Position numbers and translations under genes: made by a program
From: Oligoflexia bacterium
GTDB taxonomy: Bacteria; Bdellovibrionota; UBA1018
NCBI GenBank assembly: GCA_014378465.1
Contig: JACMNQ010000019.1
Span: 1-36,425, forward strand
Length of the DNA: 36,425 nucleotides
Direction of reading: 5' to 3'
Part shown: positions 7,966 to 19,296 of the stretch, one piece after another
Numbering within the stretch: position 1 is the stretch's first letter
How the letters are laid out: the number at the start of each line of letters is the position of its first letter
The notes under the pieces: model-generated
Databases searched by the model: none
Told to the model about the DNA's origin: nothing
What the model saw: the letters and a program-made list of their open reading frames with translations, nothing else

Positions 7966-9735
7966 ATGGCAGCCACGCTTTCACCCGGTCCCGCAAAGGC
8001 CCGCATCAACCTCCTGAAGACTGTGGTACTGGATCGCTGGACCGCTCGGGCCTTCATCCTCCTGACTTCGCTCCTTGGCGCCACTTTCGGTCTCCTCAGT
8101 CCTTATTTTCAAAAGGTTTTCGTTGACCGCATTCTCGGACATCCGGTTCTGCATCTGGAACTTTTTCCAGGCTTGCCTCCACTTGCGCTCATCACAGGCG
8201 CCTTTGTAACCTTGATGATCAGTCAGGCCTTCAGCTTCACGGCGCTGTACCTCGGCACGCGCGAATCCATTCTGATGCAGAAAAAACTGGGAGACCAGCT
8301 CTATCAACATGCGCTGAGCCTGCGCGTGGACCAGCTTGCCGGTCGAACCACGGGTGAGATCATCTCCATCTATGCGACGGATGTTCCGGGCGCGACGACA
8401 CTTCTTGATCAGACGCTCCCCACCGGAGCCGCGATTCTCTTTCCTCTGATTCTCGCCCCGATTGCCCTGCAACTGCTTTATGACATCCCGGCCTGGTCCA
8501 CCCTGATCTTCACTCTGGTCGTGATCGGGATCAATACCCTGCTCTCAAAGAAGCAGGCCCGCTACTTCTTCACGTTCAAGCAGCTCGCGGCGGAAAGGAC
8601 GGGACTCGTCAGTGAGTGGATTCAGAACATGCGGACGCTGAGGATTCTGGGCTGGATTGAAGCCTTCGAAACCATCATTCGCACCAAACGCGTCGAAGAG
8701 ACTGAAAATCGGGTGGCGATGGTGACGAATGGTCAGGTCATGAGCTCGATCGCATCAACCGTCACCTTCTTCATGAATCTCGCAGCCATCGCCACCCTCG
8801 TCGCCTGGCGAAAACAGGCGATCAGTCCCGGAGACCTCCTTGCACTCCTGTGGATTCTTGGAGTCTTTCTTTCAAGACCCTTTCGACAGCTCCCGTGGTT
8901 TTTCACCTGGGCACTGGATTCGCTGAGTTCGATGAGGAGGCTGCAGGCTTTCATGGACCTGGGTCAGCCAGCGCTTCAGGACCCCGAGACCGTTTCAGGA
9001 CGGCCAGACCCTCAGGATGCTTCGGTTCAGGTGGAGCGTCTGAGCCTCAAGATCGGCGAGGCCACGCTTCTGCGTGACATTTCCTTTGAAATCGCGTCCG
9101 GAGAATTCGTGGCGATCGTCGGTGAAGTGGGCAGCGGAAAATCCCTGCTCCTTCTCTCACTTCTGAAGGAGACCGGCGCCAGCTTTTCGAAATACCGGGT
9201 CGGTGGGCAAAGCGAACCGCAATTCCGGTCCCAGTTCGCGTTCGTGCCCCAGGAAGGCTTCGTCATGAGCGCTTCGCTCTTTGAGAATGTGGCTTTTGAT
9301 TACGCCCCTTCACCTCGCGATCGGCTGCGCGCCCAATCCGCGCTCAACGCCGCCGAGTTTCGCGAGCACGATCTGAATGCCGAGATCGGCGAACGCGGCG
9401 TGAACCTGTCCGGAGGTCAGCGACAGAGAGTCGGACTAGCGCGCGCCACCTTCTTTGATCGACCGATCATTCTGATGGATGACTGCCTGAGCGCCCTGGA
9501 TGTGGATACGGAACGCAAGCTCATCCAGCACCTCTTCTTCGGAGAATGGAAGAAGAAGACTCGCATTCTCGTCACTCACCGTTTGAACGTCCTCTCGCAG
9601 GTGGACCGGGTGCTCTTCCTTCAGGATGGAATGCTCGCCGCATGCGGGAGTTACGAGGAGCTGATGGAGAATTCCACTGCGTTCAAGAAATTCGTCAGCT
9701 CCGTGAGCCATGAAAAGGAGACGCTCCATGGCTGA
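7966..9735 (+). CDS. ABC exporter half-transporter with degenerate Walker B (ABCC NBD1-like)
   Basis: This 589-residue inner-membrane protein has an N-terminal six-helix exporter domain (first segment FILLTSLLGATFGLLSPYF, last near residue 310) followed by a nucleotide-binding domain. Walker A is GEVGSGKS, the signature is NLSGGQRQRVGLAR, and the switch His is in VTHRL. The catalytic Glu after Walker B is replaced by Asp506 (ILMDDCLSALD). The same D-D arrangement occurs in NBD1 of eukaryotic ABCC/MRP proteins. The next gene encodes the complementary half, so the two should form a heterodimer with one weak and one competent ATP site. No strong ribosome binding site precedes the ATG. The stop overlaps the start of the next gene within ATGGCTGA. 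The substrate is unknown. Confidence 0.92.
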   Translation: MAATLSPGPAKARINLLKTVVLDRWTARAFILLTSLLGATFGLLSPYFQKVFVDRILGHPVLHLELFPGLPPLALITGAFVTLMISQAFSFTALYLGTRESILMQKKLGDQLYQHALSLRVDQLAGRTTGEIISIYATDVPGATTLLDQTLPTGAAILFPLILAPIALQLLYDIPAWSTLIFTLVVIGINTLLSKKQARYFFTFKQLAAERTGLVSEWIQNMRTLRILGWIEAFETIIRTKRVEETENRVAMVTNGQVMSSIASTVTFFMNLAAIATLVAWRKQAISPGDLLALLWILGVFLSRPFRQLPWFFTWALDSLSSMRRLQAFMDLGQPALQDPETVSGRPDPQDASVQVERLSLKIGEATLLRDISFEIASGEFVAIVGEVGSGKSLLLLSLLKETGASFSKYRVGGQSEPQFRSQFAFVPQEGFVMSASLFENVAFDYAPSPRDRLRAQSALNAAEFREHDLNAEIGERGVNLSGGQRQRVGLARATFFDRPIILMDDCLSALDVDTERKLIQHLFFGEWKKKTRILVTHRLNVLSQVDRVLFLQDGMLAACGSYEELMENSTAFKKFVSSVSHEKETLHG

Positions 9736-11623
9736 CAGCGCCCCCCTCAGGAGTTCAGAAGGTCAGGAAACCGTGAAAACAGGCGCCATCTCGGCTTCGG
9801 CGTTTCACACTCTCCACCTGGCCTACCGCAGTCATTTCGGAATCAGTCTTTTTCTTCTGCTTCTCGGTCTGCTCGGCAGAATCCTGCTCCTCTCCAATGC
9901 CAACCTCATCGGCTACTGGATCGATTCCTTCTGCAAAGCCGGGCAGGCGTCGTGCCGACCGGCGCCTCCATGGGCTCGCGACTGGACCGCGCCCCAGTTC
10001 CAGACCGCGTTGATTCTGCTCGCACTCTCGGGCTTTGCGCTCACGCTGATCTACCGCATCGGCTTCTCGCGCATCTCCTGCCGAGCCGTGAGCACGGTGT
10101 ATGACGAAGCGACTCTTCGCACTTCGCGCTTTCCCATTTCATTCTTCGATCAGAATCCCGCCGGACGCGTGATCACTCGCTTCTCGAGTGACTACAGCAC
10201 CCTGTTCAGACTCCTCGGAGGACCCTTGACCGAGTTCACGAGCATCACTTTTGACCTGATCGGCATGGTCCTTCTGATCTCACTGGCGAGTCCCTACTAT
10301 CTGATCATCTGCGTGGGCATCGGGTTCCTCAACTACGCAGTCTACCGGCTCAATCGTCCGGCCCTGAGACGCGAGCGAAGAACCGTCGCCGCCCTCCGCT
10401 CCCCCTCCATCGCCCATTTCGCGGAGACGGTGCAAGGCGCAAGCACGATCCGCACTTTCGCGAAACAGGAACCTTTTTTCGAGCGATTCGCACGCCTCAA
10501 TTCGGACTACCTTCGGCAGAGACTGCGAGCCGCAGGCTTCGTCGTCGGTTTCTCATTTCAGATGAATGCCCTGACCGCTCTCCTGCTTCTGCTCACGGGG
10601 TTCACGGGCTACACCCTCATTCAGGCCGGCAAAGTCAGTGTCGGTTCGATCGGTGTCGCCTTCACCTTCATCACTCTTTCCGGAGCGACGCTTCAGATGT
10701 TCTTTGAATGGCTCGGACAGTTTGAAGAAGCTTTCGCTTCACTCGAACGCCTCGATCAATACTTGCGCCACGAAATGGAAACCGGCCTGAAGCTTCCCGC
10801 GCATTCCCTCTTTGAAACGGGACACCCGCGGGAAAGCGCGCCCGGGAGAGGACTTCAGGACAGTGGGGGCAAGGCCGAAGCCGCTTCCGTCTCCATCTCG
10901 GTGAAGGACCTCTGCTTTCGGTATGCCCCATCTCTCCCGCAAGTCCTGAAGTCGGTGAGTTTTGAAATCCAGCCCGGTGAGCACGTCGGAATCGTCGGTC
11001 GCACCGGAAGTGGAAAATCCAGCCTCATTCAGGCACTTTTCAGACTCTATCCGCTGGAGAGCGGCCGGATTGAAATCGATGGCAGAACCGCTGAACAGAT
11101 GGACCTGACGGAATACCGGCGCAGAATCGCGTTCATTCCGCAGGAGCCCGGCATCTTCAAAGGCACCTTGCGGCAAAATCTCTCCCTGCACTCCCGGCGT
11201 GCCAGGGATCTGCTGGACACCGAACCGAGAATGCTGGAAGTGCTGGACCGGGTCGGCCTCCGCTCGCAAGTGAACGGCCACCCTCTCGGTCTGGATCAGC
11301 CCATCGAAGAGCGCGGCAGAAATCTCTCCCTGGGGGAGAGGCAGCTCGTCTGCATGGCCCGCTGTCTGCTTCAGAGAGCACCCCTCATCGTGATGGACGA
11401 AGCCACGAGCGCCGTGGATCCTCAGAGTGAGGAAATCATGGTTCGCGCCACGGACGAATTCTTCAAGGAGAAGACCCAGATCATCATCGCGCATCGCCTG
11501 TCGACTCTGGAGCACTGTGACCGGATTCTCTGGCTTCAGAACGGGGTGATCCAGATGGCGGACACTCCCGAGCGAGTGCTCGCACGCTTTCGCAAGAGTG
11601 ATCTCAGCGCGATCATTTCCTGA
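9728..11623 (+). CDS. ABC exporter half-transporter with canonical Walker B (ABCC NBD2-like)
   Basis: This 631-residue exporter subunit has six predicted membrane helices in its first 340 residues and a C-terminal nucleotide-binding domain. Walker A is GRTGSGKSS, Walker B keeps the catalytic Glu558 (IVMDEATSAVD), and the switch His is in IAHRL. Its signature is the variant NLSLGERQLVCMAR, close to the LSVGQ-type signature of ABCC NBD2 and different from the canonical LSGGQ in the partner. In heterodimeric exporters the degenerate site pairs Walker A/B of one half with the altered signature of the other, exactly the combination seen here. I chose the ATG at 9728 because AAGGAG lies at 9714-9719 and the start overlaps the stop of the partner; the ATG at 9710 would place that Shine-Dalgarno sequence inside the gene. 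An insertion of about 40 residues rich in Gly and Arg precedes the NBD. Confidence 0.93.
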   Translation: MADSAPLRSSEGQETVKTGAISASAFHTLHLAYRSHFGISLFLLLLGLLGRILLLSNANLIGYWIDSFCKAGQASCRPAPPWARDWTAPQFQTALILLALSGFALTLIYRIGFSRISCRAVSTVYDEATLRTSRFPISFFDQNPAGRVITRFSSDYSTLFRLLGGPLTEFTSITFDLIGMVLLISLASPYYLIICVGIGFLNYAVYRLNRPALRRERRTVAALRSPSIAHFAETVQGASTIRTFAKQEPFFERFARLNSDYLRQRLRAAGFVVGFSFQMNALTALLLLLTGFTGYTLIQAGKVSVGSIGVAFTFITLSGATLQMFFEWLGQFEEAFASLERLDQYLRHEMETGLKLPAHSLFETGHPRESAPGRGLQDSGGKAEAASVSISVKDLCFRYAPSLPQVLKSVSFEIQPGEHVGIVGRTGSGKSSLIQALFRLYPLESGRIEIDGRTAEQMDLTEYRRRIAFIPQEPGIFKGTLRQNLSLHSRRARDLLDTEPRMLEVLDRVGLRSQVNGHPLGLDQPIEERGRNLSLGERQLVCMARCLLQRAPLIVMDEATSAVDPQSEEIMVRATDEFFKEKTQIIIAHRLSTLEHCDRILWLQNGVIQMADTPERVLARFRKSDLSAIIS

Positions 11624-11633
11624 TGGCTCTTTC

Positions 11634-12665
11634 TCACTTTCCGAGGCGGGGGTAGCGGGACAACTCTTCGGCGATCGCGGTGTTGAAGGCCTGGTTGAGT
11701 TCAGAAAACAGCATGACATGAGGATCCATCAGAGGCGAAGACGGGTCCGTGAGTCTCAGCTGAATTGCGCGTATCACTTCAAAGATCGCACAGTTGCCGT
11801 AATCTTCGCCAATCTCGATGAGCACGTCGCGAAAGGGCGCGCCCGTCTCATGATCATTGACTCCCATCTGCTTGTACGGCCAGTTTCCTTTTCGGACCTT
11901 CTCACGGGCCAGCGAAGTGCTGCTGAGGGAGCGCCTGAATTCGACGACCTTCTTCAGATCGTAGTCGTAGCGTTTTCCCACCAGCGGTTCGTGCGTGAAC
12001 TCATAGGAGACGACGTCGGCAAAGGCTTCATCCACGGGAGCCAGGGTCAGGCGAACGAATTGTTCGTCCTTGAGCCGGAGCCGGCCCGCTTTGTTCAGAC
12101 TCGAATGAAAGATGAAATGACCGAGCTCATGGATCACCACAGGCACGTAACCGAATTGAAAGTCCTGATCGTCGACCGGCTCGATCCAGGCCTTGACCCA
12201 CCACTGAGTTCTGACTTCCGGCTCGAGTGCCATGAATTCAAAGGACAGGTTGGTCTCCACGCGGTCGACCATCGGATCGATCACCATCTGGACTGGCTCC
12301 TGCTTCAGAGAATGATCGAGAAAGTCGACACCGGAAGCCAGAAGCCATTCATTGAAAGTCCCTAGAGTGTGACTCCACTCCATGGCCTTGGCGCCATACT
12401 TGACAAGATTCTGCCTGTACTTCTTCTTCACTTTTTTGGAGAAGCCTGAATTTTGATCCAGGTCGAAGAGATAAAGGGCCAGATGATCATCCGAGACTTT
12501 GAGCCAGTCAAACTCAGTGCCCGTGCCCTTGAAAGCGCGGTGAACTTTCTCGGCACGAAAACCGGGTGGTGCGTTGAAGGGGACTTCGGCCTGGGCCTGT
12601 CCACTCGCGACGAAGACACTGAACAGCAGAACAAAGCGGATGGATGCGGCCTCCAATTTCATCAT
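11634..12665 (-). CDS. Exported HELGH zinc metalloprotease (family unassigned)
   Basis: This 343-residue protein starts with a Sec signal peptide (MMKLEAASIRFVLLFSVFV, cleavage after AQA near residue 26). The zinc-binding motif HELGH begins at His179, with Glu180 as the expected general base and His183 as the second ligand. Glu213 in VDEAFAD, about 30 residues later, is the likely third ligand, placing the protein among gluzincin-type peptidases. I cannot name the exact family. The start was set at the ATG at 12665, overlapping the stop of the upstream gene in an ATGATGA string, which implies translational coupling. Longer upstream frames run through that gene and lack a signal peptide. The gene converges on the ABC exporter pair with a gap of only ten bases. 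Confidence 0.82.
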   Translation of the reverse strand: MMKLEAASIRFVLLFSVFVASGQAQAEVPFNAPPGFRAEKVHRAFKGTGTEFDWLKVSDDHLALYLFDLDQNSGFSKKVKKKYRQNLVKYGAKAMEWSHTLGTFNEWLLASGVDFLDHSLKQEPVQMVIDPMVDRVETNLSFEFMALEPEVRTQWWVKAWIEPVDDQDFQFGYVPVVIHELGHFIFHSSLNKAGRLRLKDEQFVRLTLAPVDEAFADVVSYEFTHEPLVGKRYDYDLKKVVEFRRSLSSTSLAREKVRKGNWPYKQMGVNDHETGAPFRDVLIEIGEDYGNCAIFEVIRAIQLRLTDPSSPLMDPHVMLFSELNQAFNTAIAEELSRYPRLGK

Positions 12666-13333
12666 GGCTCTTGCATCGACTCCGCATTGATTTTCCTCAT
12701 CAGCTCCGCGGTGAGGACCAGGTACTGGGGATGCGAATCGAGAACATTTGCATCCTCTTTCGACAGATTCATGGGGAGAGGGATCAATAAAAACTTCTCC
12801 ACGATGCGCTGCACGTCTCCATGGTCCACCATATGTCCAAGCTTCTTCGGGATATTGCCTGGCGAGAGAAGGTCGTCCCAACCGATCGGATCCCATTGTT
12901 CGAACTGAGAATGCGCGGGAGAGGTGGAGTCCATCACGGGATGAAGCGCCATCCCCCTGGCAAAGCAGGACTCGTCTTTGCGTCCAGCCTTGAGGTGCCA
13001 GCGGGCTTCCGCGAACTTACCATCCACGAACAACCACATCAGTTTTGAAGCCTCCTCAGCGGATTGGCCCGGCTTTCTCATGGCGTGCATGAAAGTGTAA
13101 TCGAGCCCCTGATAAGGAGAGAGATCGGCGGCACGACTTCCTGCCTGCATCTTGCGAATGCAGTTCGGGTCCTCGCCCTTGAACGCGTATGCGACCAGAA
13201 TGTCGTGTACGGGAGCGGCCCACTTCACGGAGTGAATGCTGAAACTCTCTGCACGGCTCTGGACAGAAACGAAGAGGGCCATTGAAAGGAGAGGTAGATA
13301 CTTAAACAGTTGTGAAGTCATTGGATCACTCAT
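12662..13333 (-). CDS. Exported protein with zinc-phospholipase-like His/Asp pattern
   Basis: This 223-residue protein has an N-terminal signal peptide (hydrophobic core YLPLLSMALFVSV, cleavage probably after SRA near residue 28). Its mature part contains VHDILVAYAF, then DYTFMHAMR, then ALHPVMDSTSPAHS. The spacing of His, Asp and His in the last motif (HxxxDxxxxxH) recalls the zinc-dependent phospholipase C / S1-P1 nuclease fold, where such residues bind three zinc ions. This is a motif-level resemblance, so the enzymatic class is tentative. The ATG at 13333 has a modest GGGATGA element upstream; an internal ATG at 13321 would also keep the signal peptide. It is the first gene of a two-gene unit, and its TGA overlaps the start of the metalloprotease gene, suggesting that the two exported hydrolases act together. 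Confidence 0.7.
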   Translation of the reverse strand: MSDPMTSQLFKYLPLLSMALFVSVQSRAESFSIHSVKWAAPVHDILVAYAFKGEDPNCIRKMQAGSRAADLSPYQGLDYTFMHAMRKPGQSAEEASKLMWLFVDGKFAEARWHLKAGRKDESCFARGMALHPVMDSTSPAHSQFEQWDPIGWDDLLSPGNIPKKLGHMVDHGDVQRIVEKFLLIPLPMNLSKEDANVLDSHPQYLVLTAELMRKINAESMQEP

Positions 13334-13806
13334 TGATATTCATCCCATGAGCGAGATGAAGCCACTGGCACCAGTACAGAGTTCATGCCAAGGTTCACAC
13401 TGGATCGTGGGTCGCGACATTCAAGCGGAAGTTCTGAACCACGCACTTTCTTTTCGCCATGAATCGTCGACTTTTTCAGCAGCTGTCAAAAACTTGAACG
13501 TTCTTCCGAACTGAAAGGCGCAAGTCCGTGAGCAGGATATCCATCCATTTTTGAAGTCTTGGGCGCATGGTCACTCTCCAAGGGCGCAGCTGCACGGGCG
13601 CGGGTATTTCTGGGGTCCTCATCGAACGTGCGAATGAACTGTATTCTGGACGCGCGATGAACCCTTCAGCACACTTCAGGAAACCCACCTGGACGTTCAG
13701 TCCACGCAGACTTTCCGCAAGTCAGATCAAAAACCAGCTCACAAGATGTTGCTCGTGCTCCAGGGACAGAAACTCTGAAAACTTCCCGAGACTCAGCCGC
13801 AGCCGC
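13334..13806. other. Intergenic region between guaA and the hydrolase pair
   Basis: These 473 bases lie downstream of guaA and upstream of the exported hydrolase pair, all on the minus strand. A 55-codon plus-strand frame at 13347-13514 lacks a ribosome binding site and domain character. Other small frames here are no better. I see no clear terminator for guaA, tRNA or long repeat. It may be eroded coding sequence or regulatory DNA, but nothing specific can be supported. Confidence 0.4.
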
Positions 13807-15411
13807 TCACTCCCACTCAATCGTGGCCGGAGGCTTCGAGCTGATGTCATAAACGACTCGGCTCACGCCCCGGACTTCGTTGCAGATGCGTGAAGAGACT
13901 CGCGAAAGAAATTTCGGTTCAAACGCATACCAGTCCGCGGTCATCCCGTCCGATGAAGTGACGGCTCTCAGCGCAACCACGTGATCATGAGTGCGACCGT
14001 CGCCCTGCACGCCCACGGTGCGGATCGGGAGAAAAATCGCCATCGCCTGCCAGATCTCGTGATAGAGCCCGGCTTCACGGATCTCGTTGATGAAGATCTC
14101 ATCGACTGCCCGCAGAGTGTCCAGATTTTCTTTCGTGATGTCGCCAATCATGCGAACCGCAAGGCCCGGACCCGGGAACGGATGACGCTGCAGAAATTCG
14201 ACCGGCACTCCGAGCTGTTTGCCCAGTTCCCGCACTTCGTCCTTGAAAAGGTCACGCAAGGGCTCGATCAACTGAAATCTCATGTCCTTGGGCAGACCAC
14301 CCACGTTGTGGTGGGACTTGATCTTCGCGGAATGTTTGCGACCGCCGCCGAGCTCGCCGCCTGATCCGGAAGAACCCGGAGCCGGGCTGGATTCGATCAC
14401 ATCAGGATAAAGCGTGCCCTGTACGAGAAACTCAGGCAGATGTCCGAGCTCGCGCGAAACTCTCAACGCCTGCTCGTCAAAGATCCTGATGAATTCGCCG
14501 CCGATGATCTTTCGTTTGGTCTCAGGATCAGCCACTCCGGCAAGAAGTCCGAGAAAGCGCTCTTCAGCATCCACACAGGTCACCGGCAGATGCAAGCGCT
14601 CCTTGAAGAGCGTCATCACGCGCGACTGCTCTTCAAAACGCAGGAGCCCATTGTCCACGAACACGCAGTGCAGGCGATCCCCGATCGCGCGGTGAACGAG
14701 GGTGGCGGCCACGGCGGAATCCACTCCGCCCGAAAGTGCACAGATCACGTGAGCCGTCTCGCCGACTTTGGCGCGAATGATTTCGATCTGCTCCTCAAGC
14801 ACATTCTTCATGCTCCAGTCGGCCTTGATTCCGGCCAGCTCGAGAAGAAATTTCTTGAGCACCGCCTGGCCGCCTTCCGTGTGAGTCACTTCAGGATGAA
14901 ACTGCAGGCCGTAGATCTTCGCGGCTGGATTCTCCATCGCGGCAAAGGATCCAGACGAACTTTTTGCAACCAGCCCGAACCCCGGTGGTACTTTTTTCGT
15001 TTCGTCGCCGTGGCTCATCCAGGCCTGAAATTCGGAGGCAAGTCCGAGCGCCGATCCTGGAGTTCCGTTGACGATCATGCGACCGTACTCCCGGACTTTG
15101 GCTTTCTCCACTTCGCCGCCCAGGGCCCGCGCGAGAAGCTGCATACCGTAACAGACTCCAAGCACGGGAACTTTTTCAGCCGCCTGATACTCAACAAAGC
15201 CAGCCGGAAGTTCAGGCGCATCTGAGTCGTAAACGGACGAAGGCCCTCCCGAAAGAATGATGGCTCCCGGTTCGCAGGACTTGATTCGCTCCAGAGTCGC
15301 ATCGGCCGGAAGAATGAAGGAGTAAATTCCGACTTCCCGCACTCGCCTCGCGATGAGCTGAGTGTACTGAGAACCATAATCCACGATCACGACGGTAGAA
15401 TGGAGCGACAT
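13807..15411 (-). CDS. guaA: GMP synthase (glutamine-hydrolysing)
   Basis: This 534-residue enzyme converts XMP to GMP using glutamine and ATP, the last step of guanine nucleotide synthesis. The N-terminal class I glutamine amidotransferase domain shows the nucleophile Cys87 in GVCYGMQL and the catalytic His in LQFHPEVTHTE. The ATP pyrophosphatase domain begins with the P-loop CALSGGVDSAVAA, and the dimerisation domain carries HPFPGPGLAVR and ends in the typical KPPATIEWE. Compared with the usual family pattern, residues about 341-358 hold an extra Gly/Ser-rich segment between YPDVIES and KIKSHHN. The ATG at 15411 follows AAAGGGAC at good spacing and starts directly with the amidotransferase domain. 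It lies ten bases after the guaB stop, so guaB-guaA are an operon. Confidence 0.97.
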   Translation of the reverse strand: MSLHSTVVIVDYGSQYTQLIARRVREVGIYSFILPADATLERIKSCEPGAIILSGGPSSVYDSDAPELPAGFVEYQAAEKVPVLGVCYGMQLLARALGGEVEKAKVREYGRMIVNGTPGSALGLASEFQAWMSHGDETKKVPPGFGLVAKSSSGSFAAMENPAAKIYGLQFHPEVTHTEGGQAVLKKFLLELAGIKADWSMKNVLEEQIEIIRAKVGETAHVICALSGGVDSAVAATLVHRAIGDRLHCVFVDNGLLRFEEQSRVMTLFKERLHLPVTCVDAEERFLGLLAGVADPETKRKIIGGEFIRIFDEQALRVSRELGHLPEFLVQGTLYPDVIESSPAPGSSGSGGELGGGRKHSAKIKSHHNVGGLPKDMRFQLIEPLRDLFKDEVRELGKQLGVPVEFLQRHPFPGPGLAVRMIGDITKENLDTLRAVDEIFINEIREAGLYHEIWQAMAIFLPIRTVGVQGDGRTHDHVVALRAVTSSDGMTADWYAFEPKFLSRVSSRICNEVRGVSRVVYDISSKPPATIEWE

Positions 15412-15421
15412 CAAGTCCCTT

Positions 15422-17576
<2,155 letters not shown>

Positions 17577-17577
<1 letters not shown>

Positions 17578-19241
17578 CAGGACACCACCTCACTGGTCAT
17601 GAGCTCGCTCATCGGGTTCGACAGTGCGCTCATCGGATTGGAGAATTCGACCTTCGCATTCGCTGCATCTTCCGCAAAAGTCGGAGTGACGACGAGTTCG
17701 CCCTGAAGGGAAAGTCGAGAAGCCGCGATGATTTTGACGTCGAAAAACTTTCCAAGCAGATTGCGATTTGAATCGGATACGAAATTGACGACGCGGTTGC
17801 AGCCCGTGCGGCCCATCCAGACCCGTCCACCGGCTGCGACGGGCTTCGCGCCGGATTCAATTTCGGCGGCCGTGCCTTTTTCCACCCGATTTTTTTCGAC
17901 CCGATTTTTTTCCACCAGGTTCTGATTGCGGGCTTCGCCCTCGACGAGGATCTCATAGGTCTTGCCGACGCATTCGGCGAAGTTGCGGCCGGAGATTTCG
18001 AGTTGATGCTGCAGCAGGCGGTTCAGGCGTTCATTCTTCACGCTGTCCGGCACATCATCCGGAAGTTTCGCCGCGCGAGTGCCGGGACGTGGTGAATAGG
18101 CAAAGGCGAAAATGTTGTAGTACTGAACTCGGTCGAGCAGCTTGATCGTTTCTTCGAACTCTTCTTCCGTCTCGGTGGGAAATCCAACGATGAGGTCCGT
18201 CGTGATGCCGACCTCAGGGTTCAGTTCGCGAAGGCGTTCCATCTGTGCAAAATAGTGTTCGATCCGGTGGTGACGTCCCATCTTCTGAAGGACGCGGTTT
18301 GACCCGCTCTGGACCGGAAGGTGCAGGTGTGGAGAAAGTTTCGCGACGCCGCCTTTTTCAGGGGTCGCGTAGCAATTGATCAGCTCATCACTGAAATCCA
18401 GGGGATGACTCGAAGTGAACCGGATGCGTTTCAGATTCACGCAGCGGGGATCCTGGTCAATCGCACGCAGAAGCTGCGGGAAGTTTTCCTCGCCGGCTCT
18501 TGGCCCCACCTTGCCGATGATGTTGTTGAGTTCCTGGGGTTCGCGCTTTTTGACGTTCTCGTTGCCCTTGCCGAAGGAGTTGACATTCTGGCCCAGCAGA
18601 GTCACTTCGCGAACTCCACCGGCGACGAGCCTCGCGACATCGAAGACGACTTCGTCAATCGTGCGGGACTTTTCACGACCGCGCGTGAAAGGGACGATGC
18701 AGTAGCTGCAGTACTTGTCGCAGCCCTTCATGATGTTGACGAAGGCCTGCGCCTTGTGCCCATGCACTTTGGTTTCAGTCGAATAATCCATCGACTTGTC
18801 AAAGTCCGCGAACACGACATGCTTCTCGCCGTTCTGCACGCGGTTCACGATCTCAGGCAGGTTGTCGATCGTATCGGTCCCAAAAACGAAATCCAGGTAG
18901 GGAGCCTGCTTGAAGAGTTGCTCCTTCTCGAGCTGGCCGACGCAGCCGCCGATTCCGATCACGGGCTTGATGGCATTTTTTCGACCGGCCTTGTGATAAC
19001 TGCCCAGGGTCGAGATGGCCTTGTGGACGGCCTTCTCACGGACCGTGCAGCCATTGAGGATGATCACGTGAGCATCTTCGACTTCATCGGCCGGAGTCAT
19101 GCCCTGCTCCGCCAGAAGTGCGGCCATGCGTTCGGAATCCGCGACGTTCATCTGGCAACCGAACGTCTTGATGTAAAATTTCTGAGCCGCTTGCGCGGAC
19201 GTGGGACGAGCTGCAGGTGCGGGATTCGACTCGGGATGCAT
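17577..19241 (-). CDS. miaB: tRNA-2-methylthio-N6-dimethylallyladenosine synthase
   Basis: This radical SAM methylthiotransferase modifies i6A37 of tRNAs reading UNN codons to ms2i6A. The N-terminal UPF0004 domain carries the cluster cysteines in FGCQMN (Cys29), NGCTVREKA and GGCVGQ. The radical SAM cluster is Cys174-x3-Cys178-x2-Cys181 (GCDKYCSYC), followed by VPFTRGREKSR. A TRAM domain closes the protein. Two insertions stand out: about 25 residues after LLGQNVNSFG, and a repeated VEKNR segment inside the TRAM region, encoded by a 15-base tandem repeat near 17879-17925. The ATG at 19241 leaves a Pro/Ala-rich leader of about 18 residues before the first domain; an upstream in-frame extension exists but overlaps the kinase gene. 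The stop overlaps the next start in ATGA. Confidence 0.95.
17879..17925. repeat. 15-bp tandem repeat with T7 runs inside miaB
   Basis: On the minus strand the unit reads GTSGAAAAAAATCGG and occurs about 2.6 times, encoding VEKNR-VEKNR-VEK. Each unit has a run of seven identical bases, which makes the stretch prone to slippage. The codon phase is kept because the unit is 15 bases, so gain or loss of a unit changes length without frameshift, while single-base slippage would break the gene. Confidence 0.85.
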
Positions 19242-19296
19242 GTCGAAGTTCTTACCCGAAACCTTCACGAGAGTCGAGAGTCGAGAGTGGATCGCC

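Noticed and set aside
11598..12365. 255-codon plus-strand frame opposite the metalloprotease
   Set aside because: The minus strand encodes a signal peptide and HELGH motif; the plus frame has neither a ribosome binding site nor domain character.
13347..13514. Small plus-strand frame in the gap before guaA
   Set aside because: It has no ribosome binding site, signal peptide or motif; it is probably chance.
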